In this document: positions 46,683-56,410 of the stretch, piece after piece
How the letters are laid out: every line of letters starts with the position of its first letter
How positions within the stretch are numbered: position 1 is the first letter of the stretch
Program-made: the position numbers and the translations under genes
Source: Pseudomonas abieticivorans
GTDB taxonomy: Bacteria; Pseudomonadota; Gammaproteobacteria; Pseudomonadales; Pseudomonadaceae
Direction: 5' to 3'
Assembly: GCF_023509015.1 (NCBI RefSeq)
Contig: NZ_CP094975.1
Span: 4,333,501-4,397,500 of the forward strand
DNA length: 64,000 nucleotides
Notes under the pieces: generated by a model
The model's input: only the letters and a program-made list of their open reading frames with translations
Database searches by the model: none
What the model was told of the DNA's origin: nothing

Positions 46683-49328
46683 ATGAGTGATGCCCAACGC
46701 GCCGACGCGCTGCTGGCCGAGCTGCCCCGCGAAGGTCGCGGGCGGCTCAAGGTGTTTTTGGGCGCAGCCCCCGGGGTGGGCAAGACCTACGCCATGCTCC
46801 AGGCGGCCCATGCCCAGGTGCGCCAAGGCGTGCAGGTGCTGGCTGGGGTGGTGCAAACCCATGGCCGCGCCGAGACCGAAGCCTTGCTGGGTGGCTTGGC
46901 GCAGCGCCCCCAGTTGCGCTCCGAGTACCGTGGCGTGGTGCTTGAAGAGATGGACCTGGACGGCCTGCTGCAGGCCCGCCCGCAACTGGTGCTGGTGGAC
47001 GAGTTGGCCCACAGCAATGCCCCCGGCAGCCGCCATGCCAAGCGCTGGCAGGACGTGCAGGAGTTGCTGGCGGCGGGCATCGACGTGTACACCACGGTCA
47101 ACGTCCAGCACCTGGAAAGCCTGAACGACCAGGTTCGCGGCATCACCGGCGTGCAGGTGCGCGAAACCTTGCCGGACTGGGTGCTGCAGGAATCCTATGA
47201 GCTGGTGCTGATCGACCTGCCGCCGCGCGAGCTGCTCGAACGCCTGCGCGACGGCAAGGTGTACGTGCCAGAGCAGGCGCGCGCCGCCATCGACGCCTTT
47301 TTCACCCAGACCAACCTGACGGCGCTGCGCGAACTGGCGATGCAGACGGCCGCGGCGCAAGTGGATGCCGACCTGGCCCAGGGCTACCAGCAGTTGGGCC
47401 AGGCGGCGCCGGCCTTGCGTGGGCGCCTGCTGGTGGGCATCGACGGCGACGCCCAGGCCGAACGGCTGGTGCGCCACGCCAGCCGTGTGGCGCAGCGTCG
47501 GCACTTGCCCTGGAGCCTGGTGCATGTGGACACCGGCAAGCTGCGCGACGAACACGCGCGCCTGCGCCTGCAGAGTGCCCAGCAACTGGCCGAACGCCTG
47601 GGGGGCGAGGTGGTAGTGCTGCGCGCCGGCGAGGTGGCGCGCACGTTGATCCAGCATGCCGCCGAGCGCCGTGCCAGCCTGGTGCTGGTGGGGCAGTCGG
47701 GCGGCAGTTGGCGCCGGCGCCTGTTCGGTGGCGGCTTGGCGGCGCGTTTGCTGGGCAATGCCCGGGGCCTGGAGATCAACGTGCTGGACCGCGACGACGC
47801 GCGGCCCAACCCCACGCTGCGCGCGCCAGGGGCATGGGTGTGGTTCGACTACGGCCTGGCCCTGTTGGCCACGGTGGCTGCCAGCGCCTTGGCCTGGGGC
47901 GTGGCCAGCGTGATGGCGTTGCCCAACATTTCCCTGGTGTTTCTGGCGGCGGTGCTGCTGGTGGCGGTGCGCAGCAGCCTGGGCCCGGCGTTGGCCTGCG
48001 CGGCGCTGTCGTTCCTGGCTTACGATTTTTTGTTTATCCCGCCCAATTTCTCGTTCAGCATCCAGCGCGAAGAAGACGTGCTGACGCTGATGTTCTTCCT
48101 GTTGATGGCGGCGCTCACCGGCAACTTGGCCGCCCGTCAGCGGCGGCAACTGCAAGCGCTGCGCGACACCCAGGAAGAAACCAGCGAACTGCTCGACCTG
48201 TCGCGCAAACTCACGGCGGCCACCGACCGCAAGGCCGTGCTCAGCGCGGCCGGCCAGCACTTGGATGGCTGGAAAGAACTGCGCCTGTGCCTGCTGGATC
48301 GCAACACCGATGGCAGTTGGCACATCGCCAATGGCACCGCCCTGGACCTGACCGAAAACGAACAAGCCGCCGCAGACTGGGCCTGGCAACACGACCAGGC
48401 CGCAGGCATGGGCACCGGCACGTTGCCGTCGGGGCGCTGGTGGTGGTGGCCGGTGTCGGTGGAGGAGGGGCCGTTGGCGATGCTCGGTGTGCGCGACCGT
48501 GAAGGCCGCCCGCTAAGCGCCCAGCGTCGACGCCTGCTCAGTGCCTTGAGCCAGCCGCTGGCCCAGGCCTTGGCCCGCGCACGGCTGGGCGAAGACCTGG
48601 AGGCGGCACGCCTGCACGGTGAAACCGAACAATTGCGCAGTGCGTTGCTGGCCTCGGTGTCCCACGACCTGCGTACGCCGCTGACCGCCATGCGCGGCAG
48701 CATCGACAGCCTGTTGTCGCTGGGCGATGCGATCCCCAAGGCCGACCGCGAGGAACTGCTGGAAGGTACCCGCGATGAAGCCGAGCGCCTGGACCGCTAC
48801 ATTCAGAATCTTTTGGACATGACCCGCCTGGGCCACGGTGCCTTGAAGCTTTCCCGCGATTGGGTGTCGCCGGCGGACATCGTCGGCAGCGCGCTGAACC
48901 GCTTGCGTGCGGTGTTGGCGCCGCTGCAGGTAAGCGTCCAAGTCCCGACCCAATTACCGTTGCTGTACGTACACGCGGCGTTGATCGAGCAGGCATTGGT
49001 CAACGTGCTGGAAAACGCCGCGCGCTTTTCGCCGCCCCACGGGCGCCTGCAGATCACCGCCGGCGGTAGCGAGCAGGAACTGTACTTCGCCGTCAGCGAC
49101 CAGGGCCCGGGCATCCCGCTGGCCGAGCGGGAGAAAATCTTCGACATGTTCTACACCGCCGCCCGTGGCGACCGCGGCGGGCAGGGCACGGGCCTGGGCC
49201 TGGCGATTTGCCAGGGCATGATCGGCGCTCATGGCGGGCGCATCCTGGTGGGTGATGGCCTGGATGGCCAAGGCACGTGCATCACTCTATGCTTGCCGGT
49301 GCAAACCCAGCCCGGAACCGAAGAATGA
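46683..49328 (+). CDS. kdpD: Osmosensitive K+ channel histidine kinase
   Basis: 881 aa. Residues about 15-225 are the KdpD ATP-binding domain with Walker A in FLGAAPGVGKTYAML and the LVLVDELAHSNAPGSRHAK block. A universal-stress-like domain follows (about 245-365). Four closely spaced membrane helices (about 390-490) read LALLATVAASALAWGVAS, ISLVFLAAVLLVAV and LMFFLLMAALTGNLA. A GAF-like region comes next, then HisKA with SVSHDLRTPLTAMRG (His661) and HATPase with DQGPGIPLAEREKIF and GTGLGLAICQGM. It senses low K+ and phosphorylates KdpE. Its stop overlaps kdpE by four bases. Confidence 0.97.
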   Translation: MSDAQRADALLAELPREGRGRLKVFLGAAPGVGKTYAMLQAAHAQVRQGVQVLAGVVQTHGRAETEALLGGLAQRPQLRSEYRGVVLEEMDLDGLLQARPQLVLVDELAHSNAPGSRHAKRWQDVQELLAAGIDVYTTVNVQHLESLNDQVRGITGVQVRETLPDWVLQESYELVLIDLPPRELLERLRDGKVYVPEQARAAIDAFFTQTNLTALRELAMQTAAAQVDADLAQGYQQLGQAAPALRGRLLVGIDGDAQAERLVRHASRVAQRRHLPWSLVHVDTGKLRDEHARLRLQSAQQLAERLGGEVVVLRAGEVARTLIQHAAERRASLVLVGQSGGSWRRRLFGGGLAARLLGNARGLEINVLDRDDARPNPTLRAPGAWVWFDYGLALLATVAASALAWGVASVMALPNISLVFLAAVLLVAVRSSLGPALACAALSFLAYDFLFIPPNFSFSIQREEDVLTLMFFLLMAALTGNLAARQRRQLQALRDTQEETSELLDLSRKLTAATDRKAVLSAAGQHLDGWKELRLCLLDRNTDGSWHIANGTALDLTENEQAAADWAWQHDQAAGMGTGTLPSGRWWWWPVSVEEGPLAMLGVRDREGRPLSAQRRRLLSALSQPLAQALARARLGEDLEAARLHGETEQLRSALLASVSHDLRTPLTAMRGSIDSLLSLGDAIPKADREELLEGTRDEAERLDRYIQNLLDMTRLGHGALKLSRDWVSPADIVGSALNRLRAVLAPLQVSVQVPTQLPLLYVHAALIEQALVNVLENAARFSPPHGRLQITAGGSEQELYFAVSDQGPGIPLAEREKIFDMFYTAARGDRGGQGTGLGLAICQGMIGAHGGRILVGDGLDGQGTCITLCLPVQTQPGTEE

Positions 49329-50014
49329 GCCAGACCGCCACCATCCTGGTCGTGGACGACGAACCGCAGATCCGCAAGTTCCTGCGCATCAGCCTGGTGT
49401 CCCAGGGCTACAAGGTGCTGGAGGCGGCCAACGGCGCCGAGGGCCTGAGCCAGGCCGCGCTGAACCGCCCCGACCTGGTGGTGTTGGACCTGGGCCTGCC
49501 CGACATGGACGGCCAGCAGGTGCTGCGCGAACTGCGTGAATGGAGCCAGGTGCCGGTGCTGGTGCTGTCGGTGCGCGCCAGCGAGATCCAGAAGGTGGAA
49601 GCCTTGGACGGCGGTGCCAACGATTACGTGACCAAGCCGTTCGGTATCCAGGAGTTCCTGGCTCGGGTGCGTGCGCTGTTGCGCTTGCTACCGGCGGGCG
49701 CAGCCCAGGAGCCGGCCGTGAGCATCGGCCCGCTGACCATCGACCTGGCCTTGCGCCGGGTATTGCTGGACGGTGCCGAGGTGTCGCTGACCCGCAAGGA
49801 GTACGCGGTGGTCGCGCAACTGGCGCGTTACCCGGGGCGGGTGATTACCCAGCAACAGTTGCTCAAGGACATCTGGGGGCCGACCCACGTCGACGACAGC
49901 CACTACCTGCGCATCGTGGTGGGGCATGTGCGGCAAAAGTTCGGCGATGACCCCACGGCGCCGCGGTTTATCGTGACGGAACCGGGGGTGGGGTATCGGT
50001 TGGCGCAGGGGTGA
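49325..50014 (+). CDS. kdpE: KDP operon response regulator
   Basis: 229 aa from the ATG at 49325, overlapping the kdpD stop (ATGA). The receiver domain reads ILVVDDEPQIRKFLRISL with phosphorylated Asp55 in LVVLDLGLPDMDGQQVL and Lys in YVTKPFGIQEFLARV. The C-terminal OmpR-type winged helix has LTRKEYAVVAQLARYPGRVI and ends FIVTEPGVGYRLAQG. It activates kdpFABC; the candidate sites are at 42095 and 42139. A perfect 42-base palindrome follows the stop. Confidence 0.97.
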   Translation: MSQTATILVVDDEPQIRKFLRISLVSQGYKVLEAANGAEGLSQAALNRPDLVVLDLGLPDMDGQQVLRELREWSQVPVLVLSVRASEIQKVEALDGGANDYVTKPFGIQEFLARVRALLRLLPAGAAQEPAVSIGPLTIDLALRRVLLDGAEVSLTRKEYAVVAQLARYPGRVITQQQLLKDIWGPTHVDDSHYLRIVVGHVRQKFGDDPTAPRFIVTEPGVGYRLAQG

Positions 50015-50020
50015 AAATCG

Positions 50021-50062
50021 GCGGCGCCGGGTTCGCGGATAAATCCGCGAACCCGGCGCCGC
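50021..50062. terminator. Perfect 20-bp palindrome (terminator / REP-type) after kdpE
   Basis: GCGGCGCCGGGTTCGCGGAT (50021-50040), AA, and its exact inverted complement (50043-50062). It contains the TTCGCGGAT-AA-ATCCGCGAA core found in Pseudomonas REP elements, extended by GCGGCGCCGGG arms. It begins 6 bases after the kdpE stop and 5 bases before the end of the convergent acidic gene, so it probably terminates both transcripts, although no clear T-run is present. Confidence 0.75.
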
Positions 50063-50067
50063 AAATC

Positions 50068-50430
50068 TCAGCGTGGCAAGTGGCTCACATAGATCCCGGT
50101 ACCATCCAGGATGTTGCGCAACGTCTCTTCAACCTCTGGCAAATCCACCGCGCTGCTGTCGTAGGTGATGGCCAGTTCGGTGTCGCCATTGAGCACGTCG
50201 CCGTCTTCGGCGGCCAACTCGATCAGCAGGGTCTTGTCGTCCAGGGTGATCTTGAAATCGCGAACGAAGCAGGGGTCCTCTTCCCCCAGGGTCAGCTCGA
50301 CATCGTTGTCGTCGGCCATGCGGGTCAGCATGAACAGTTTGCCGTCGGCATCATGGCAGCACAGCAGCGCCATGTTGTCTTCTTCGTCATCGCACGGATT
50401 GACCATCAGTTGGCTAGCTTGAAATTGCAT
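50068..50430 (-). CDS. Conserved acidic protein of unknown function
   Basis: 120 aa, not recognised. It is strongly acidic, with clusters such as NPCDDEEDN, DADGK, ADDNDVELTLGEEDP and LAAEDGDVLNGDTE. It has Cys residues at CDDEED, LLCCHD and DPCF. Alternating hydrophobic and polar residues (FVRDFKITLDDKTLLIEL) suggest a beta-sandwich or beta-roll. No signal peptide and no membrane helix, so it is cytoplasmic. It stands alone between kdpE (convergent) and gdhB (divergent). Codon use is like its neighbours, so it is a real, long-resident gene. Confidence 0.75.
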   Translation of the reverse strand: MQFQASQLMVNPCDDEEDNMALLCCHDADGKLFMLTRMADDNDVELTLGEEDPCFVRDFKITLDDKTLLIELAAEDGDVLNGDTELAITYDSSAVDLPEVEETLRNILDGTGIYVSHLPR

Positions 50431-50814
50431 GGGGTCATTCCGTTATTAGGGGCAGAGCCTGGATTCTGCCACTGTTTGACCCCGATCTGAAAATAAAGCG
50501 CCCTTGGAAGCGGTGATCGTGTCAAAACCGACAAACGGTTTTGCACGCCCGTACCAGCTGGCTCGTACGACAACTCCTCAATGACCGAATATGTCGCAGG
50601 GCCGCAAGCACACGGTCATACCCACTCGTTAAGCTGAGCAGTTATGGGCGCAGTGCAATGTGCCCGTGCCGAGACCCGGCGGGCCCTGCCCGATGTTCCG
50701 GCTCGCCGTTTTTCGGTTTTTCCTCCCCTGTGGCAGCGGGTTGGCTATGGTTGATCCCAACAGGGGAAGCACGCGACGCTTCATTCAATAACAAGCCCAA
50801 GCGGAGTACCACAG
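50431..50814 (+). promoter_or_regulatory. Divergent region between the acidic gene and gdhB, with two hairpins
   Basis: 384 bases, no gene. CAAAACCG (50523-50530) / CGGTTTTG (50536-50543) is a perfect 8-bp hairpin without a T-run and could be an operator. TCCCCTG (50724-50730) pairs with CAGGGGA (50761-50767), with GTTGG / CCAAC nested inside, about 50 bases before the gdhB start. No convincing -35/-10 pair was seen by eye. Confidence 0.4.
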
Positions 50815-53800
50815 ATGGCGTTCTTCACCGCGGCCAGCAAAGCCGATTTTCAGCATCAACTGCAGTCGGCCCTGGCGCAGCACATCAGTGAACAGGCACT
50901 GCCACAAGTGGCGCTGTTCGCCGATCAGTTCTTTGGCATCATTTCTCTGGACGAACTTACCCAGCGCAGGCTTTCGGACCTGGCTGGCTGCACCCTGTCG
51001 GCCTGGCGCCTGCTGGAGCGTTTCGACCACGCCCAGCCCCAGGTCCGCGTGTACAACCCCGACTATGAGCGCCATGGCTGGCAATCGACCCACACTGCGG
51101 TCGAAGTGCTGCATCACGACCTGCCTTTTCTGGTGGACTCGGTACGCACCGAACTGAACCGTCGCGGCTACAGCATCCATACCCTGCAAACCACCGTGCT
51201 CAGCGTGCGCCGTGGCAGTGGCGGCGAGCTCCTGGAAGTGCTGGCCAAAGGCACCCAGGGCGAGGGCATCCTGCAAGAATCGCTGATGTACCTGGAGATC
51301 GACCGCTGTGCCAACGCCGCCGAACTGAACCTGCTGGCCAAGGAGCTTGAGCAGGTGCTGGTGGAAGTGCGCGTGGCCGTGGCCGACTTCGAGCCGATGA
51401 AGGCCAAGGTCCGCGACATGCTTGCGCTGGTGGATCAGACCGCCTACGCCGCCGTGCCGGCCGATGAAAAAGCCGAGATCAAGGTGTTCCTCGAATGGTT
51501 GGTGGGCAACCACTTCACCTTCCTGGGTTATGAAGAATTCGTCGTCAACAACGAAAACGGTGGCGGCCAACTGGTCTACGACGAGTCGTCGTTCCTGGGC
51601 CTGACCCGCCTGCTGCGCGCCGGCCTCACCGGCGAAGACCTGCGCATCGAAGACTATGCCGTCAATTACCTGAACGAGCCGATGCTGCTGTCGTTCGCCA
51701 AGGCCGCGCACCCCAGCCGCGTGCACCGCCCGGCCTATCCGGACTACGTATCGATCCGCCAGATCGACGCCGACGGCCGGGTGGTCAAGGAATGCCGCTT
51801 CATGGGCCTGTACACCTCCACGGTGTACGGCGAAAGCGTGCACCAGATCCCTTACATCCGCCGCAAGGTCGCCGAGATCGAAAACCGCTCCGGTTTCGAC
51901 GCCAAGGCTCACCTGGGCAAGGAGCTGGCCCAGGTGGTCGAGGTGTTGCCGCGCGACGACCTGTTCCAGACCCCGGTGGACGAGTTGTTCAGCACCGTGA
52001 TGTCGATCGTGCAGATCCAGGAGCGCAACAAGATCCGCGTGTTCCTGCGCAAAGACCCGTATGGCCGTTTCTGCTACTGCCTGGCCTACGTGCCGCGCGA
52101 TGTCTACTCCACCGAAGTGCGGCAGAAAATCCAGCAAGTGCTGATGGAACGCCTGAAGGCCAGCGACTGCGAGTTCTGGACCTTCTTCTCTGAGTCGGTG
52201 CTGGCCCGTGTGCAGTTGATCCTGCGCGTGGACCCTAAAAACCGCATCGACATCGACCCGCTGCAACTGGAAAACGAAGTGATCCAGGCCTGCCGCTCGT
52301 GGCAGGACGACTACGCCAGCCTCACCGTCGAGAGCTTTGGCGAAGCCCAGGGCACCAACGTGCTGGCCGATTTCCCGAAAGGTTTCCCGGCCGGTTACCG
52401 CGAGCGCTTTGCCGCGCATTCGGCGGTGGTCGACATGCAGCACTTGCTGGCCCTGTCGGAAAAACGCCCGCTGGTGATGAGCTTCTACCAGCCGCTGGCG
52501 CAAACCGGCAAACAGCAACTGCACTGCAAGCTGTACCACGCCGACACTCCGCTGGCGCTGTCCGACGTGTTGCCGATCCTGGAAAACCTGGGCCTGCGCG
52601 TGCTGGGCGAGTTCCCGTATCGCCTGCGCCACAACAATGGCCGCGAATACTGGATTCATGACTTCGCCTTCACCGCGGCCGAAGGCTTGAACCTGGACAT
52701 CCAGCAGCTCAACGACACGCTGCAGGACGCCTTCGTGCACATCGTGCAGGGCGACGCCGAAAACGATGCGTTCAACCGCCTGGTGCTGACGGCCGGCTTG
52801 CCGTGGCGCGACGTAGCCCTGCTGCGTGCCTACGCCCGTTACCTCAAGCAGATCCGCCTGGGCTTCGACCTGGGCTACATCGCCAGCACCTTGAACAACC
52901 ACACCGACATCGCCCGCGAACTGACCCGGTTGTTCAAGACCCGTTTCTACCTGGCCCGCAAGCTGGCCGCCGACGACCTGGATGACAAGCAGCTGCGCCT
53001 GGAACAGGCCATTCTCAGTGCCCTGGACGACGTGCAGGTGCTCAACGAAGACCGCATCCTGCGCCGTTACCTGGACCTGATCAAAGCCACCCTGCGCACC
53101 AACTTCTACCAGCCCGATGCCAACGGCAACGCCAAGTCGTACTTCAGCTTCAAGTTCAACCCCAGGCTGATCCCCGAGCTGCCTAAGCCGGTGCCCAAGT
53201 TCGAGATCTTCGTTTACTCGCCGCGTGTGGAAGGCGTGCACTTGCGCTTTGGCAACGTGGCCCGTGGCGGCCTGCGTTGGTCGGACCGTGAGGAAGACTA
53301 CCGCACCGAAGTGCTGGGCCTGGTGAAGGCGCAACAGGTCAAGAACTCGGTGATCGTGCCGGTGGGCGCCAAGGGCGGCTTCCTGCCGCGTCGCTTGCCG
53401 TTGGGCGGCAGCCGTGACGAGATTGCGGCAGAGGGCATCGCCTGCTACCGCATTTTCATCTCGGGCCTGTTGGACATCACCGACAACCTCAAGGACGGCG
53501 GCCTGGTGCCACCGGCCAACGTGGTGCGCCACGACGATGACGACCCCTACCTGGTGGTGGCGGCCGACAAAGGCACCGCGACGTTCTCCGACATCGCCAA
53601 CGGCATCGCCATCGACTACGGCTTCTGGCTGGGTGACGCGTTTGCCTCGGGCGGCTCGGCCGGTTATGACCACAAGAAGATGGGCATCACCGCCAAGGGC
53701 GCGTGGGTCGGCGTGCAGCGCCATTTCCGCGAGCGCGGCATCAACGTGCAGCAAGACAACATCACCGTGGTCGGTGTCGGCGACATGGCCGGCGACGTGT

Positions 53801-55674
53801 TCGGCAATGGCTTGCTGATGTCCGACAAGCTGCAACTGGTGGCGGCGTTCAACCATCTGCACATTTTCATCGACCCCAACCCCGAAGCAGCCGCAAGCTT
53901 CGCCGAGCGCCAGCGCCTGTTCGACCTGCCGCGTTCGGCGTGGACCGATTACGACGCCAGCCTGATTTCCGCCGGTGGCGGGATCTTCTCGCGCAGCGCG
54001 AAAAGCATCGCGATCTCCCCGCAGATGCAGCAACGCTTTGACATCAAGGCCGACAAGCTGACCCCCACCGAGCTGCTGAACGCCTTGCTCAAGGCGCCGG
54101 TCGACTTGCTGTGGAACGGCGGCATCGGTACTTACGTCAAGTCCAGCGAAGAAACCCATGCCGACGTCGGCGACAAGGCCAACGATGCATTGCGCGTGAA
54201 CGGCAATGAATTGCGCTGCAAAGTGGTGGGTGAGGGCGGCAACCTGGGCATGACCCAACTGGGCCGCGTGGAATTCGGCCTGCAGGGCGGCGCCACCAAC
54301 ACCGACTTCATCGACAACGCCGGTGGCGTGGACTGCTCCGACCACGAAGTGAACATCAAGATCCTGCTCAACGAAGTGGTGCAGGCCGGTGACATGACCG
54401 AGAAGCAGCGCAACCTGCTGCTGGGCAGCATGACCGACGAGGTCGGCCACCTGGTACTTGGCAACAACTACAAGCAAACCCAGGCCCTGAGCCTGGCGGC
54501 CCGTCGCGCCTATGAGCGGCTGGCCGAGTACAAGCGCCTGATGGCCGACCTTGAAAGCCGGGGCAAGCTGGACCGCGCCATCGAGTTCCTGCCCACCGAG
54601 GAGCAACTCACCGAGCGCCTGGCGGCCAAGCAAGGCCTGACCCGTGCCGAGTTGAGCGTGCTGATCTCCTACAGCAAGATCGACCTCAAGGAAGCCTTGC
54701 TCAAGTCCCAGGTGCCGGATGACGACTACCTGACCCGCGACATGGAAACCGCGTTCCCGCCGTCGCTGGTCAGCAAGTACGCCGAGTCCATGCGCCGCCA
54801 TCGCCTGAAACGCGAGATCGTCAGCACCCAGATCGCCAACGACCTGGTCAACAACATGGGCATCACCTTCGTGCAGCGCCTCAAGGAGTCGACCGGCATG
54901 AGCCCGGCCAACGTCGCCGGGGCCTACGTGATCGTGCGCGACATCTTCCACCTGCCGCACTGGTTCCGGCAGATCGAGGCGCTGGACTACCAGGTGGCGG
55001 CCGACGTGCAACTGGCACTGATGGATGAGCTGATGCGCCTGGGCCGCCGCGCCACGCGCTGGTTCCTGCGCAGCCGTCGCAACGAACTGGACGCGGCCCG
55101 CGATGTCGCGCACTTCGGTCCGCACATCGCCGCCCTGGGGCTCAAGCTGGACGAACTGCTGGAAGGCCCGACCCGCGAAGTCTGGCAAACCCGCTACCAG
55201 GCGTACGTCGAGGCTGGCGTGCCGGAGTTGCTGGCGCGCATGGTGGCCGGGACCAGCCACCTGTACACCCTGCTGCCGATCATCGAGGCGTCTGACGTCA
55301 CCGGTGAAAACGCCGCCGAGGTGGCCAAGGCGTTCTTCGCCATCGGCAGTTCCCTGGACCTGAATTGGTACCTGCAGCAAATCAGCAGCCTGCCCGTGGA
55401 AAACAACTGGCAGGCCCTGGCCCGCGAAGCATTCCGCGATGACATCGACTTCCAGCAACGGGCGATCACCATCTCCGTGTTGCAAATGGCCGATGCCCCG
55501 CAGGACATGGACGCGCGCGTGGCGTTGTGGCTAGAGCAGCACAAGGCCATGGTGGCGCGCTGGCGTGCCATGCTTGAAGAGCTCAAGGCGGCAACCGGTA
55601 CCGACTACGCGATGTATGCGGTGGCGAACCGGGAGTTGATGGACCTGGCCTTGAGTGGGTCGTCCAACCCATAA
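50815..55674 (+). CDS. gdhB: NAD-specific glutamate dehydrogenase (180-kDa L_GDH family)
   Basis: 1619 aa, the length of the large NAD-GDH class found in Pseudomonas and Streptomyces. It oxidises glutamate to 2-oxoglutarate and ammonia, feeding the TCA cycle when amino acids are the carbon source. A long N-terminal regulatory part (about 1-720) precedes the catalytic core, which contains FGNVARGGLRWSDREEDYRTE and VPVGAKGGFLPR (substrate-binding Lys), then the NAD region NITVVGVGDMAGDVFGNG. The C-terminal part (about 1150-1619) is helical. GCGGAG is the ribosome site. In P. aeruginosa GdhB is allosterically controlled (arginine, citrate); sequence here does not show it. A bidirectional terminator follows. 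Confidence 0.97.
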   Translation: MAFFTAASKADFQHQLQSALAQHISEQALPQVALFADQFFGIISLDELTQRRLSDLAGCTLSAWRLLERFDHAQPQVRVYNPDYERHGWQSTHTAVEVLHHDLPFLVDSVRTELNRRGYSIHTLQTTVLSVRRGSGGELLEVLAKGTQGEGILQESLMYLEIDRCANAAELNLLAKELEQVLVEVRVAVADFEPMKAKVRDMLALVDQTAYAAVPADEKAEIKVFLEWLVGNHFTFLGYEEFVVNNENGGGQLVYDESSFLGLTRLLRAGLTGEDLRIEDYAVNYLNEPMLLSFAKAAHPSRVHRPAYPDYVSIRQIDADGRVVKECRFMGLYTSTVYGESVHQIPYIRRKVAEIENRSGFDAKAHLGKELAQVVEVLPRDDLFQTPVDELFSTVMSIVQIQERNKIRVFLRKDPYGRFCYCLAYVPRDVYSTEVRQKIQQVLMERLKASDCEFWTFFSESVLARVQLILRVDPKNRIDIDPLQLENEVIQACRSWQDDYASLTVESFGEAQGTNVLADFPKGFPAGYRERFAAHSAVVDMQHLLALSEKRPLVMSFYQPLAQTGKQQLHCKLYHADTPLALSDVLPILENLGLRVLGEFPYRLRHNNGREYWIHDFAFTAAEGLNLDIQQLNDTLQDAFVHIVQGDAENDAFNRLVLTAGLPWRDVALLRAYARYLKQIRLGFDLGYIASTLNNHTDIARELTRLFKTRFYLARKLAADDLDDKQLRLEQAILSALDDVQVLNEDRILRRYLDLIKATLRTNFYQPDANGNAKSYFSFKFNPRLIPELPKPVPKFEIFVYSPRVEGVHLRFGNVARGGLRWSDREEDYRTEVLGLVKAQQVKNSVIVPVGAKGGFLPRRLPLGGSRDEIAAEGIACYRIFISGLLDITDNLKDGGLVPPANVVRHDDDDPYLVVAADKGTATFSDIANGIAIDYGFWLGDAFASGGSAGYDHKKMGITAKGAWVGVQRHFRERGINVQQDNITVVGVGDMAGDVFGNGLLMSDKLQLVAAFNHLHIFIDPNPEAAASFAERQRLFDLPRSAWTDYDASLISAGGGIFSRSAKSIAISPQMQQRFDIKADKLTPTELLNALLKAPVDLLWNGGIGTYVKSSEETHADVGDKANDALRVNGNELRCKVVGEGGNLGMTQLGRVEFGLQGGATNTDFIDNAGGVDCSDHEVNIKILLNEVVQAGDMTEKQRNLLLGSMTDEVGHLVLGNNYKQTQALSLAARRAYERLAEYKRLMADLESRGKLDRAIEFLPTEEQLTERLAAKQGLTRAELSVLISYSKIDLKEALLKSQVPDDDYLTRDMETAFPPSLVSKYAESMRRHRLKREIVSTQIANDLVNNMGITFVQRLKESTGMSPANVAGAYVIVRDIFHLPHWFRQIEALDYQVAADVQLALMDELMRLGRRATRWFLRSRRNELDAARDVAHFGPHIAALGLKLDELLEGPTREVWQTRYQAYVEAGVPELLARMVAGTSHLYTLLPIIEASDVTGENAAEVAKAFFAIGSSLDLNWYLQQISSLPVENNWQALAREAFRDDIDFQQRAITISVLQMADAPQDMDARVALWLEQHKAMVARWRAMLEELKAATGTDYAMYAVANRELMDLALSGSSNP

Positions 55675-55687
55675 CGCCTTTGCGCCA

Positions 55688-55720
55688 TAAAAAAACCCGC
55701 CGTCATGGCGGGTTTTTTTA
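55688..55720. terminator. Bidirectional terminator between gdhB and apt
   Basis: A-run, ACCCGCC (55695-55701), loop GTCAT, GGCGGGT (55707-55713), T-run of seven. It serves both convergent genes. Confidence 0.93.
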
Positions 55721-55797
55721 TGGCTGTCATCCCGGCGGCGCTGTTTTCGCGAATACATCGGCGAAAGGAACAGCAAGGGGCACGGCTGGGTCGCTGC

Positions 55798-56346
55798 TTA
55801 TTTTTCGCTCAACGAAAACGCTGTCAGGCTGAAGGCCGGCACGCCCATGTCACGCAAGCGCTGGGAGCCGGCAAGCTCTGGCAGGTCGATGATCGCGGCG
55901 GCCTCGTGCACGCTGGCGCCCATGCGGCGTACCAGGTTGGCAGCGGCGATCAGGGTGCCGCCGGTGGCGATCAGGTCGTCGAACAATACCACCGAGTCGC
56001 CTTCGCACAGGCTGTCGGCATGCACTTCCAGGAATGCCTCGCCGTATTCGGTGGCGTAGCCTTCGCTGAGTACGTCGGCCGGCAGTTTGCCTTGTTTGCG
56101 GAATAGGATCAGTGGCTTGTTCAGCTCATGGGCAATGATCGAGCCGATCAGAAAGCCGCGGGCATCCATGGCGCCGATGTGGCTGAAGTCGGCGTCGATG
56201 TAGCGGTGCACGAAGCTGTCCACCACCAGGCGCAAGGCTTTGGGCGACTGGAACAGCGGGGTGATGTCGCGAAAGATCACGCCCGGCTTGGGGAAGTCCA
56301 CCACGGGGCGGATCAGGGATTTGAAGCTGAGTTCGTCGAAAACCAT
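55798..56346 (-). CDS. apt: Adenine phosphoribosyltransferase
   Basis: 182 aa. It converts adenine and PRPP to AMP in purine salvage. The PRPP-binding motif is [34 protein letters not shown] is the conserved N-terminal Apt signature, and [17 protein letters not shown] holds the hood-side residues. [18 protein letters not shown] includes the flexible-loop region. It is a single gene, divergent from nothing nearby; anr lies 65 bases upstream in the same orientation and could be co-transcribed. Confidence 0.97.
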   Translation of the reverse strand: MVFDELSFKSLIRPVVDFPKPGVIFRDITPLFQSPKALRLVVDSFVHRYIDADFSHIGAMDARGFLIGSIIAHELNKPLILFRKQGKLPADVLSEGYATEYGEAFLEVHADSLCEGDSVVLFDDLIATGGTLIAAANLVRRMGASVHEAAAIIDLPELAGSQRLRDMGVPAFSLTAFSLSEK

Positions 56347-56410
56347 TGTCTAGGTGCCCACAGGAAGCTGAATGCGCGCCAGTATACCTGTTCGATCGGT
56401 CAGGTCGAAC

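Noticed and set aside
50785..55485. A 1566-codon open frame on the minus strand opposite gdhB
   Set aside because: It is the antisense shadow of gdhB caused by high GC3. It has no domain sense and is fully covered by a certain gene.
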